DNA of 64,000 bases, from NCBI RefSeq assembly GCF_000282595.1, contig NZ_AKIZ01000030.1, forward strand, positions 1-64,000, given 5' to 3'. The first letter of the stretch is position 1, and each line of letters opens with the position of its first letter. The DNA is from Phyllobacterium sp. YR531 (lineage in GTDB: Bacteria; Pseudomonadota; Alphaproteobacteria; Rhizobiales; Rhizobiaceae). Below are positions 18,905-26,624 of the stretch, piece after piece. Under the pieces are notes generated by a model. It searched no databases. It was not told where the DNA came from and saw only the letters and a program-made list of their open reading frames with translations. Both the position numbers and the translations under genes were made by a program.

Positions 18905-19939
18905 TTACGGGCGTCTAAAGAATCCCAACTCGGCGAACTGACGGGAGCTTTGGAAAACCAATGAGTCCGGCCCAGTCAGACTGGCGTTCTCGTTTGAACC
19001 AAGCACATCAACTACATTCTTGTAGATATGTGCGCCACCATAATATTGCCCGTCAGCTACAGCTGCTTGCGCAAAAATCAGGGCATCGCTGAAAAACTTG
19101 AAATGAAGCAATGCCCCGCAAATGGGCGAAAAGTTTCTGTAAAATGGAAGCGGCTTATGGATGCTGGACGCAAATGCCATCGGCGTTTCCACATACAGAA
19201 GGGGATATTTCATCAACTCGACATGCTCGTCGAGGATACGTCCGCGAGGTCCACCAGTTAGCGACATGAAACGGTTGCTTACACTGATATGATAGCCGGC
19301 AGCATCAAACATATCCGCAATTGTCCAAGGCATGATATCGCTGGAACCATCAAATATTGCTGATGAAAGCGGACCTGATGGATAAAAGTCGATCATCGGC
19401 GCAGGGCAGTGCCGGATACCTTTTACTTCGAGTTCCGCAATCAACTCGGGTAAGTTTTTGTCTTCATACCCTTCATAGATGAAGTACTCGTCGCAATCGA
19501 CATTCAGGTACCATCGGTCGATACCGTAAAGTTTCAACAGTTCGTGGCGCCAAAACTTTCCACGATCAGCTTCTCCATAGCGCGCGGGAGACTCAAACAA
19601 ATCCACGTCGGGCTGTTCCAGCAGAATATCGCGGGTTGCATCAGAAGAGCGATCATCAATGCACAAAAAGCGGGTCACACCGATCTTGCGGTAGTGTGCC
19701 AGAAACGAAGGTAAAAAACTCACGCTGTTTCGGGTCAGGAAAATAAGAGGGATATCGTTTTTGTGCAGAGGACGTATGCCTGAACCGAGCGGCTTAATGA
19801 CCGCTGTCTGATTTTTACGGCGTTTGAGCCGAGCCTCTATTCGGAAAGAATCGATGCGGCTTACCAGTCTCTGCAAAAGACTGCGTTTGATTTCCGGTGA
19901 ACCCTTTGTATCGGGAAATGCCCAAATCGTTTCTGACAA
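18905..19939 (-). CDS. Glycosyltransferase, family 2/92-like
   Basis: A 344-residue GT-A type enzyme. FLTRNSVSFLPSFLAHYRKIGV and the acidic loop CIDDRSSDATRDIL are followed by the metal-binding motif WYLNVDCDEYF, as in the Glyco_tranf_2_4 group. A basic N-terminal stretch (RLKRRKN) may contact membrane lipid. The start is uncertain: TTG at 19939 is the only early start-like codon in frame and has no clear ribosome site. It follows the membrane-protein gene by 33 bases and precedes the GT4 gene by 24, a likely operon. Confidence 0.78.
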   Translation of the reverse strand: MSETIWAFPDTKGSPEIKRSLLQRLVSRIDSFRIEARLKRRKNQTAVIKPLGSGIRPLHKNDIPLIFLTRNSVSFLPSFLAHYRKIGVTRFLCIDDRSSDATRDILLEQPDVDLFESPARYGEADRGKFWRHELLKLYGIDRWYLNVDCDEYFIYEGYEDKNLPELIAELEVKGIRHCPAPMIDFYPSGPLSSAIFDGSSDIMPWTIADMFDAAGYHISVSNRFMSLTGGPRGRILDEHVELMKYPLLYVETPMAFASSIHKPLPFYRNFSPICGALLHFKFFSDALIFAQAAVADGQYYGGAHIYKNVVDVLGSNENASLTGPDSLVFQSSRQFAELGFFRRP

Positions 19940-19972
19940 TGTGAAAAACGTATCCGATTGCGATAATGGAAT

Positions 19973-20674
19973 TTATGCCAGTACGTAAAGACCATGCACA
20001 TAGGCGCCAGCAAACACCAAGACAAAAACGCTGATGATAAGGGCGTTGATGCCGTTTTTATGTTCGCTAGCGCGGGAGTACTGGTAGCACACACCAGCAG
20101 CCGTAACCATCAACGCCAGATAACTTGCGCTCTCGGCAATCTCTTCCTTGATCTGCATGGCTACTGTTCCGTGCTGTGAATCGCAGTAAGCTCCAATCAG
20201 CAGGAAGATCGCTGCAACGTAGAACGGCCACGCATTCGGGCTGAACACGAAACGTGCGATTTCACCGACCATACGCCAGCGAAAAGCCAGATAAGCACAT
20301 GCCACGCCGATAACGACGATTGCTTCGTGAATACGGAATACCTTGCTGTTCATATAGGTTGTGATCGGTCCCACACGGTCTACCTCAAGTTCGCGCAAGA
20401 AAAAGACAATGCAAAGCACGGCCATACCAATGCAGAACATTCTGCCAGCTTTATGCTGCAACAATCCGGCAATGAGGAACAGCGCAGTCGCCCCGGCGAT
20501 ATAGGCCAATTGAAAGGTTTCGATAGCGCCCGATTCATCCAGCGAAACGGACACGTCACGCGGGTCAATCGTAAAAGCAAAGTAACCGATGTTGAGGACG
20601 AGTGCAGCGAGCAAAAGCAGTGCGAAACCCGTTGTGAACTTTGCCTTTTCCATATCGCGGACCCTGTAAGACAA
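19973..20674 (-). CDS. Polytopic membrane protein of unknown function
   Basis: About 226-233 residues with roughly seven hydrophobic segments. The start could be 20674 or the second ATG at 20653 (MEKAKFTTGFALLLLAA). I do not recognise the family. Charged groups sit between or inside the membrane spans: FLRELEVDR, RIHEAIVV, CDSQHGT and KEEIAES. The spacing of Glu, Asp and His is suggestive of an intramembrane enzyme, but there is no motif I can name. It heads the minus-strand glycosyltransferase operon, so a role in lipid-linked or surface glycan metabolism is possible. Confidence 0.6.
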   Translation of the reverse strand: MSYRVRDMEKAKFTTGFALLLLAALVLNIGYFAFTIDPRDVSVSLDESGAIETFQLAYIAGATALFLIAGLLQHKAGRMFCIGMAVLCIVFFLRELEVDRVGPITTYMNSKVFRIHEAIVVIGVACAYLAFRWRMVGEIARFVFSPNAWPFYVAAIFLLIGAYCDSQHGTVAMQIKEEIAESASYLALMVTAAGVCYQYSRASEHKNGINALIISVFVLVFAGAYVHGLYVLA

Positions 20675-20756
20675 CCAAGCGCCGAGACCTAAAGGAAGCT
20701 GCTCATTATCGCAACCCTTTAGTGTAGCTGATTACAAAAAGCTCCGAGAACCTTGT

Positions 20757-21605
20757 CTATGCAGATTGACGAATATTACGAGCAGGTACGTGCCGCAAAT
20801 CGGTCTCTGTTCCAGAGATCACCGATTTTGTTTGTCGGGGCGCGGTTGGACGAATGGTGAGTCGAACTCCTTTGATCCACAGTCGTAAAGCTTCCCAGTG
20901 AATGCCGAAAATTACCTTCAATGTCAAAAGCGGATAGGCAAAAATCAACCTCGATAAAGCTCGATCGCCGAATGCAAGACGCTTGCCGGTGAACGCTGTT
21001 GCGATGATCAAGCCTTCATCGTCACGGGCATTTATTACGATGGACGCATCACTACCCGGCTGGGTAATAGTGAAGTCATACCCAAGTTCCATTTCAAGAA
21101 ATGGCGAGACGTAAAACTCCTTATTACATTGCTGATGCAACGGACCAGCCACATCCACGCCATGCCCAAGAGGAAAAATATAGCTATGACGCTGCCCGAA
21201 AGTGTTGTTCACCTCGTAGATCAGCACTCGTAGCCTTTGGCTAAGGTCGTAGCAGTAATAGACGCTAAGAGGATTAAACACGTAACCAAGTATGCGAGGC
21301 ATTGTCATGAGCTGAATTTTGCCACCATCGGGCGTGATTCCCGCTTCACTCATGCGATTTTCAGCATAGATTCTCAAATGCTTATCCGCAGCATCAGTGC
21401 TCGATTTATAACCATGATCCTTGTTGAAAAAGCTGAAGAAATTGAAACGGTTATAAGAGAACAGCCGGCTTTTCTCCGACAATGCGCCAAGCTCATCAAT
21501 ATCGAAAAACATGTAAAACATACGATAGCGCAAGAAATGCGCCTTTGGTCTCAGCCGCTTATGGGTAACCTTTCCAGCGTAAATCGCTGAGTTCCATGAG
21601 TTCAT
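20757..21605 (-). CDS. DUF1365 family protein
   Basis: A 282-residue DUF1365 protein. SAIYAGKVTHKRLRPKAHFLRYRMFYMFFDIDEL near the N-terminus and YVFNPLSVYYCYD are the family hallmarks. The start at 21605 overlaps the stop of the FAD oxidoreductase (ATGA), so they are translationally coupled. In many proteobacteria this pair stands next to cyclopropane fatty-acid synthase-like genes and an ECF sigma/ChrR pair, implying a role in modifying membrane fatty acids under photo-oxidative or oxidative stress. The biochemical activity is not known to me. Confidence 0.88.
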   Translation of the reverse strand: MNSWNSAIYAGKVTHKRLRPKAHFLRYRMFYMFFDIDELGALSEKSRLFSYNRFNFFSFFNKDHGYKSSTDAADKHLRIYAENRMSEAGITPDGGKIQLMTMPRILGYVFNPLSVYYCYDLSQRLRVLIYEVNNTFGQRHSYIFPLGHGVDVAGPLHQQCNKEFYVSPFLEMELGYDFTITQPGSDASIVINARDDEGLIIATAFTGKRLAFGDRALSRLIFAYPLLTLKVIFGIHWEALRLWIKGVRLTIRPTAPRQTKSVISGTETDLRHVPARNIRQSA

Positions 21606-22930
21606 GCTGCGATCTCCAAACCATAGTTCCGTGGCACGCGGACAATACGGGATGATTCGTTCTCTACCATCCACGGTCGCCGCAATCCTCCAAGATCTTC
21701 AGCGACAGCAAGCCCAGCCTGCAAACCATCTTCATGAAAGCCGGATCCGAAATATGCACCACAATACCAGGTGTTGCGCTCACCCTGCATTTGCCAAAGC
21801 TGCTTCTGCGCCTGCATCGCCTGACTATCAAACACCGGATGCGTGTAGGTCTGTGTATGCAATACCTTTTGCGGGTCAGGTTGGTGACGTGGATTGAGCG
21901 TCACGAAGTACTGCCGATCCGTTTCCAAGGTTTGTAGCCGATTCATCCAATATGTCACACACAACTGGCTGCCAGCATTGGCCTCTTGCCGGTGACCAAG
22001 ATAATTCCAGCTTGACCATACAGAGCGCCGTGTGGGCATCAGGGACTCATCTTCGTGCAAGACGGCATGGTTTATCGAATAGCGAAATGCCGAAAGCAGG
22101 TGCTGTTCCATGGGTGAAGGATCAGTCAGCAAGCCAAGCGTCTCATCAGCATGGCTGGCCATGACAACATGATCAAAGATTTCAGTTTCGCCATTAACAT
22201 CCTTTATCTCGACATGATTGAAGCCCCGCTGCACAGACAGGGCAGCGCACCCGACCTTGACGCGATCCTTATAGCTGGCTGTCAGGCGCTCAACATAAGA
22301 ACGACTTCCGCCTTTAACCGTGCGCCACAACGGCCGGTTGGATAATTTCAGCAAACCGTGATTGTCGCAAAATCGGATGAATGCCTCGGCGGGATATTCA
22401 AGCAAGGTGGATGCAGGTGCGGACCATATGGCGGCAGCCATGGGAAGAAGATGGTCATCGCGGAACGCTGCACCATAACCCTCGCGTTCAAGAAACTCAC
22501 CAAGTCCAATCAGGCCGAGTTTACCCGCATGAGATGGCGTATCGCGGTAAAAGCGGAGCAGGTCCCGCAGCATCATCCAGAAACGCGGATTGAATAAATT
22601 ACGCTGCTGGGCAAATAGCCCACTGAAGCCTGTGCCGGAATATTCGAGCTTTCCGCTATCGAGCGAAACTGCGAATGACATTTCGGAGGCGGCGGTTTCG
22701 ACATCAAGATGGGCGAAAAGTGCTGTAAGGTTTGGGTATGTGTGCTCGTTGAAAACTATGAAGCCAGTATCAACTGGTAAAGGGCGTTCATTGTCTCTTT
22801 CGATCAGGAAAGTATTGCTGTGACCGCCAATACGGTGTTCCCGCTCATACACGGTGACATCATTATTCTGCGACAACAGCCACGCGGCTGACATTCCAGA
22901 AATACCGGTCCCTACAACAGCAATTTTCAA
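21602..22930 (-). CDS. FAD-dependent amine-oxidase-like oxidoreductase (COG2907 type)
   Basis: A 442-residue flavoprotein. The Rossmann motif VVGTGISGMSAAWLL is followed by the dinucleotide-fold acid (VYEREHRIGGHSN). The C-terminal FAD contact resembles NTWYCGAYFGSGFHEDGLQAGLAVAE. The start is a TTG at 22930: the ribosome site GGGAGAG lies seven bases upstream and the product begins at the canonical KIAVVGTG. The open frame continues to 23512, but that part crosses the promoter region. Transcription is likely from the ECF promoter at 23010-23036. Coupled to DUF1365; predicted to act on membrane lipid. Confidence 0.87.
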   Translation of the reverse strand: MKIAVVGTGISGMSAAWLLSQNNDVTVYEREHRIGGHSNTFLIERDNERPLPVDTGFIVFNEHTYPNLTALFAHLDVETAASEMSFAVSLDSGKLEYSGTGFSGLFAQQRNLFNPRFWMMLRDLLRFYRDTPSHAGKLGLIGLGEFLEREGYGAAFRDDHLLPMAAAIWSAPASTLLEYPAEAFIRFCDNHGLLKLSNRPLWRTVKGGSRSYVERLTASYKDRVKVGCAALSVQRGFNHVEIKDVNGETEIFDHVVMASHADETLGLLTDPSPMEQHLLSAFRYSINHAVLHEDESLMPTRRSVWSSWNYLGHRQEANAGSQLCVTYWMNRLQTLETDRQYFVTLNPRHQPDPQKVLHTQTYTHPVFDSQAMQAQKQLWQMQGERNTWYCGAYFGSGFHEDGLQAGLAVAEDLGGLRRPWMVENESSRIVRVPRNYGLEIAA

Positions 22931-23009
22931 CGAACACTCTCCCGCGCATTTGTCCAAAGAAACAAACGCTTTATGTTCGTTCAGGCGTTGTCTCTTGTGG
23001 TTGCAATCA

Positions 23010-23036
23010 ATACGTTGGAGATACGAAAATGGATCA
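23010..23036 (-). promoter_or_regulatory. ECF (RpoE/ChrR-type) promoter for the FAD-DUF1365 operon
   Basis: Read on the minus strand: -35 TGATCC (23031-23036), a 16-base spacer (23015-23030) and -10 CGTAT (23010-23014). TGATCC and CGTA-type elements are known for the RpoE/ChrR group of ECF sigma factors. Transcription would begin near 23003, about 73 bases before the TTG start. Confidence 0.75.
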
Positions 23037-23052
23037 GGATAAGTTTCGGCGC

Positions 23053-23079
23053 TGATCCATTTTCGTGATCTCCCCGTAT
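23053..23079 (+). promoter_or_regulatory. ECF (RpoE/ChrR-type) promoter for the sigma-factor operon
   Basis: -35 TGATCC (23053-23058), 16-base spacer (23059-23074) and -10 CGTAT (23075-23079), the same layout as the divergent promoter. It implies autoregulation of the sigma gene. Transcription would begin near 23086, leaving a leader of roughly 118 bases before the ATG at 23204. Confidence 0.75.
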
Positions 23080-23203
23080 GAGCGGTATGCATGACGTCAG
23101 CACATTTGGTTTTATCGACATACACAGCACAGAGCGCATCTTGCTTCGCAGCAAGTTCAATGGTTGCGAACAAAAGGCTGGTGCTGGGCGTTATGTACGC
23201 AGA

Positions 23204-23749
23204 ATGAAGAAGATCGACGAAAATTCGGCACGGATCGTACGCATTGCCCAGCATGCAGATAAGGCGGCATTTGCCGAACTGTTCAGTTTTTATGCTCCGC
23301 GTATAAAAGGTTTTTTCATGCGCGGGGGTATGGCGGCAGGGCAGGCAGAAGAGCTGGCGCAGGAGACGATGCTGACGGTCTGGCGAAAAGCGGCGCTGTT
23401 CGATCCCGCCAAAGCCGCCGCCTCCACATGGATATTTACCGTAGCCCGCAATCTGCGCATCGATCTTATTCGGCGGGAACGCTATCCCGCTCAACATTTG
23501 CTGGAAGAGCATGATCCGGAATATGAACCGACGCCTTCCGAAGGATTATTGAAAGCGGAAAGTGAAGAGCGCATTCGTACAGCAATAAAAGCGCTTTCGC
23601 CCGAGCAGATACGCGTAATCCATCTGCATTACTTTGACGATAAACCCCACAGTGAAATAGCCGAAACGCTGGATTTGCCGCTTGGAACGGTGAAATCCCG
23701 CCTGCGTCTGGCGGTGCAGCGTTTGCGCAGCTTGATCGGGGAGGATTAG
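23204..23749 (+). CDS. rpoE: ECF sigma factor, RpoE/ChrR (ECF11-like) group
   Basis: A 181-residue sigma factor. Region 2 contains AEELAQETMLTVWRKA and TWIFTVARNLRIDLIRR (core and -10 recognition). Region 4 contains LSPEQIRVIHLHYFDDKPHSEIAETLDLPLGTVKSRL, the -35-binding helix-turn-helix. The ATG at 23204 gives the usual family start, although no strong ribosome site precedes it. The anti-sigma gene follows after four bases. In Rhodobacter the homologous pair answers singlet oxygen. The three promoters found here fit its known recognition pattern. Confidence 0.92.
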   Translation: MKKIDENSARIVRIAQHADKAAFAELFSFYAPRIKGFFMRGGMAAGQAEELAQETMLTVWRKAALFDPAKAAASTWIFTVARNLRIDLIRRERYPAQHLLEEHDPEYEPTPSEGLLKAESEERIRTAIKALSPEQIRVIHLHYFDDKPHSEIAETLDLPLGTVKSRLRLAVQRLRSLIGED

Positions 23750-23753
23750 AATA

Positions 23754-24401
23754 ATGAATAATCGTCCATCTGATGAAATTTTGATGGCCTTCGCATCGGG
23801 TACTTTATCGCAAGGCCCGGCGGTTGTTGTAGCTGCTCATTTAGCTCTCTGTTCCGAGAGCCGCGCGCGAGTTCGCCAGTACGAGGCTGTTGGTGGCTTT
23901 ATGCTTGATGATTCTCCGACCGTAACCATGTCAGCAGATTCTCTGGAAAAAGTGCTGGGTCGGTTGGATATTTCATCCGCTGCACCAGTGCGCGACAAGG
24001 GAAAATGGCTTGCTGAAATGCCGGACGGTCTGACGTTACCCGATCCGCTTCAGCATTATGATATCGGCAAGTGGAAGTTTCTTGCTCCAGGTGTTCAGTG
24101 GAGTTCCGTTGGCAAGGGAGGACCGTCCCGGTCCCGTCCCATGCTGCTGCGCTCCAAGCCGGGAATGGTTCTCCCCGAGCATACGCATGCCGGGACAGAG
24201 TATACACTGGTGCTGAAAGGTTCGCTGCACGATGAACTGGGCGACTATGGGGTTGGAGACCTTATTATTGCCGACGCCAGTCTCGAACATGAGCCACGGG
24301 CAGGGCCCGACGAAGAATGTATATGTCTGGCCGTGGTTGACGGGCGATTGCGCATGAAAAGCCTCATCGGCCGCATTGTCCAACCACTGATGGGATTTTG
24401 A
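23754..24401 (+). CDS. chrR: ChrR-like anti-sigma factor with incomplete zinc site
   Basis: 215 residues in two domains: an N-terminal anti-sigma (ZAS) domain and a C-terminal cupin domain. In the family the ZAS zinc is held by an N-terminal His plus HxxxCxxC. Here the motif reads HLALCSES, so His29 and Cys33 remain but the last Cys is Ser36, and the N-terminal His position is Arg4. The cupin ligands appear intact (His143, His145, Glu149, His179). It should hold the sigma factor inactive in the cytoplasm; how well it does so without full zinc ligation is an open question. It starts four bases after rpoE. Confidence 0.85.
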   Translation: MNNRPSDEILMAFASGTLSQGPAVVVAAHLALCSESRARVRQYEAVGGFMLDDSPTVTMSADSLEKVLGRLDISSAAPVRDKGKWLAEMPDGLTLPDPLQHYDIGKWKFLAPGVQWSSVGKGGPSRSRPMLLRSKPGMVLPEHTHAGTEYTLVLKGSLHDELGDYGVGDLIIADASLEHEPRAGPDEECICLAVVDGRLRMKSLIGRIVQPLMGF

Positions 24402-24403
24402 CA

Positions 24404-25264
24404 GTGCGCAGCATCGTGACGGTTTCGGTTGTTATTGCGGCGGCGCTGGCATTTGCGGCCTGTTCTCCGGCGCGTATCCTCAACATGGCAACATCGGCCA
24501 ATGGTGCGGATGTTCAGAAGAACATTGCTTATGGAGAAGGTCCACGCCGTACGCTCGATGTGTATGCGCCCAGCGGTGCCAGAAATGCACCGGTCGCTGT
24601 GTTCTTCTATGGCGGTAGCTGGCAAAGCGGGGAAAAGCAGACTTACCAGTTTGTTGCATCTGCATTTGCCGCGAAAGGTATTGTCACGATCGTTCCTGAC
24701 TACAGGCTTTCTCCGGAAGTACACTATCAGGGCTTCCTGCGCGATGGCGCGATGGCGGTCAAATGGGCCAGAAACCATGCGAAACAATATGGTGGTGACC
24801 CTTCCAAGCTCTTTCTCGTCGGGCACTCTGCAGGCGCTTACATCGCTGCGATGTTGGCACTTGATGACGAGTGGTTAGATAGAGAGGGACTAAGTCCTGC
24901 TCGCGACCTCAAAGGTTTCGTGGGTATCTCGGGACCTTACAATTTTCTGCCATCGGATGACAAAAAGATTGCAGATATCTTCGCTACCGAGAAGTCGTCC
25001 GGTGCATCGCAACCCATCAATTATGCAGGCGGCAGAAACCCTCCTGTTTTGCTTCTGCACGGTACGGGCGATAATACAGTCTATCCGCGCAATAGCACTG
25101 GTCTTGGGGATGAGTTGCGCGCAGCAGGCAGTTCTGTTGAAGTGAAATTATATCCCGGTGTAGGCCATCTCGGAATAATTGGTGCCATGGGCTCACCCGC
25201 GAGATTCATTGCACCGACATTGAAGGACACCACGGATTTCATATTGGGCCAACCCAATGGGTGA
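24404..25264 (+). CDS. Lipoprotein-like alpha/beta-hydrolase (esterase)
   Basis: About 286 residues. A hydrophobic signal ends in FAAC, a weak lipobox, so the protein is probably exported and possibly membrane-anchored. The esterase/lipase fold shows FFYGGSW (oxyanion region, Tyr instead of the usual His), the nucleophile elbow GHSAGAY, and the distal Asp and His in GTGDNTVYP and GVGHLG. GTG 24404 is preferred because GGGA lies about nine bases upstream; TTG 24398 overlapping the chrR stop is the alternative. It sits inside the sigma operon, so it is likely stress-induced and acts on lipid or an envelope ester. Confidence 0.78.
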   Translation: MRSIVTVSVVIAAALAFAACSPARILNMATSANGADVQKNIAYGEGPRRTLDVYAPSGARNAPVAVFFYGGSWQSGEKQTYQFVASAFAAKGIVTIVPDYRLSPEVHYQGFLRDGAMAVKWARNHAKQYGGDPSKLFLVGHSAGAYIAAMLALDDEWLDREGLSPARDLKGFVGISGPYNFLPSDDKKIADIFATEKSSGASQPINYAGGRNPPVLLLHGTGDNTVYPRNSTGLGDELRAAGSSVEVKLYPGVGHLGIIGAMGSPARFIAPTLKDTTDFILGQPNG

Positions 25265-26048
25265 GGCAGGGCTTCTGCTATTTTCTGCAGTAGCTTTCTG
25301 TCTGATCATGGCGGTTGCCTGGCAAATGCAACGAATAACCGGGAATGATGGTTGGGCGGACGTATTCTGGTCTTATGGCGTCGGGGTGACAGGGATCGGC
25401 GTTGTATTGATGTCGCCTGGCGCATCGCCTAGTCGTCGCTGGTTGATTGCCACTATGTTGGCTGCTTGGTCCCTACGCCTTGGTACCCACATTTTGCTGA
25501 GAACCTTGAAGAGCCATGATGATCCCCGCTATGCGGACTTACGCAAGGAGTGGGGAGATCATGCACCATGGCGCATGTTCCTGTTTTTGCAAAGTCAAGC
25601 GGTTGCCGGATGGGTACTTGTCTCTTGCATCTACATTGCCGTGAGCAGGCAGGGTGAAGAACTCGACATTTTCGACCATGCGGGTGCGTTTATCATGGTT
25701 ATCGCAATTGCGGGTGAAGCCATTGCAGACCGGCAATTGAGAGATTTTGCGCGTAACAATGCGAATCGAGGCAAAGTTTGTGATGTCGGCCTATGGCGAT
25801 GGTCTCGCCATCCGAATTACTTCTTCGAATGGCTGGGCTGGGTATCATATGCCGTCGTCGCAGTCGGAAGCTTGCTGCCATATGGCTGGCTTGCGCTTGC
25901 TGCACCCACCATCATGTATATTTTATTGCGGCACGTGTCGGGCGTGCCACCTTTGGAAAAGCATATGCTGCGATCGCGCGGTGAGGCTTTCCGTGAATAT
26001 CAACGGCGCACCAGTATTTTCTTCCCTGTTCCGCCATCCGCTTATTGA
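25257..26048 (+). CDS. DUF1295 membrane protein (steroid 5-alpha-reductase-like)
   Basis: A 263-residue multi-span protein. DVFWSYGVGVTG near the N-terminus and the C-terminal CDVGLWRWSRHPNYFFEWLGW, then EKHMLRSRGEAFREYQRRTSIFFP, match the DUF1295/3-oxo-5-alpha-steroid 4-dehydrogenase family, whose C-terminal motif binds NADPH. It is likely a lipid-modifying reductase or methyltransferase-like enzyme of the stress regulon. The start overlaps the esterase stop by eight bases. The 3' end overlaps the convergent DUF2177 gene by seven bases. Confidence 0.87.
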   Translation: MGEAGLLLFSAVAFCLIMAVAWQMQRITGNDGWADVFWSYGVGVTGIGVVLMSPGASPSRRWLIATMLAAWSLRLGTHILLRTLKSHDDPRYADLRKEWGDHAPWRMFLFLQSQAVAGWVLVSCIYIAVSRQGEELDIFDHAGAFIMVIAIAGEAIADRQLRDFARNNANRGKVCDVGLWRWSRHPNYFFEWLGWVSYAVVAVGSLLPYGWLALAAPTIMYILLRHVSGVPPLEKHMLRSRGEAFREYQRRTSIFFPVPPSAY

Positions 26049-26455
26049 AGCTTTGCCAGTATCCATCCTGTCAGGACAAAGCTGAGACTAGCCGATACAG
26101 CGGAAGCAAGAGTCCCCCAAGCCATATCAACAACCGTAACAGCCGTTGACCACTGTTTTAATGTTGCCTGATTTGTAAGATCGTAGGTCGCATAGGCCAT
26201 GAAACCGAATAAAGCGCCATAAACGAGTGCAGTCGTCCAACGGCCAGTTTGCAGTGCAGGACTGACGGCGAAGATGACAATACCTGCCACAAAGATCAGG
26301 TAAAACAGAACCGCCGCCGTATAATTTACGTCTGTACTTATAACGTCCGGGAGACGGTTGCGATAAAAACTTGTCGCAACGGTGCTTAGCCAGGCAAAGT
26401 CCAGAATGAAGAAGACAACCGCAGTAGAGAGATAGGCAACCGCATATTTGAGCAT
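26042..26455 (-). CDS. DUF2177 family membrane protein
   Basis: A 137-residue protein with four hydrophobic segments. YLSTAVVFFILDFAWLSTVATSFYR at the N-terminus and GALFGFMAYATYDLTNQATLKQW in the middle are the DUF2177 signature. The family is commonly found near ECF sigma/ChrR, COG2907, DUF1365 and DUF1295 genes. The function is unknown. It has its own ECF promoter just upstream, leaving a leader of about 14 bases that includes GGAA before the ATG. Confidence 0.88.
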   Translation of the reverse strand: MLKYAVAYLSTAVVFFILDFAWLSTVATSFYRNRLPDVISTDVNYTAAVLFYLIFVAGIVIFAVSPALQTGRWTTALVYGALFGFMAYATYDLTNQATLKQWSTAVTVVDMAWGTLASAVSASLSFVLTGWILAKLQ

Positions 26456-26475
26456 TGGCGTTCCTTTTCCTGTCT

Positions 26476-26502
26476 ATACGCAAAGAGACGTTGCCCGGAT
26501 CA
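26476..26502 (-). promoter_or_regulatory. Third ECF (RpoE/ChrR-type) promoter, for DUF2177
   Basis: Read on the minus strand: -35 TGATCC (26497-26502), 16-base spacer (26481-26496), -10 CGTAT (26476-26480). The elements and spacing equal those at the other two sites, while the spacer sequence is unrelated, which argues for function rather than copying. Confidence 0.75.
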
Positions 26503-26624
26503 GCCTCGCCAGCATTAAGAGGAATTAACCTTCCCGCTCTTTAACCGCACCTTAAATCGCCGCATTTACTCTGCAACGCGTGTCTCTCATTACTGGCGGC
26601 ACATCGGGGCGGAATTTGTAATCA

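Noticed and set aside
22931-23512. Long N-terminal extension of the FAD oxidoreductase frame, which would make a 636-residue protein
   Set aside because: It runs across two well-formed promoters and into the sigma gene on the other strand. The TTG at 22930 has a ribosome site and gives the canonical flavoprotein N-terminus.
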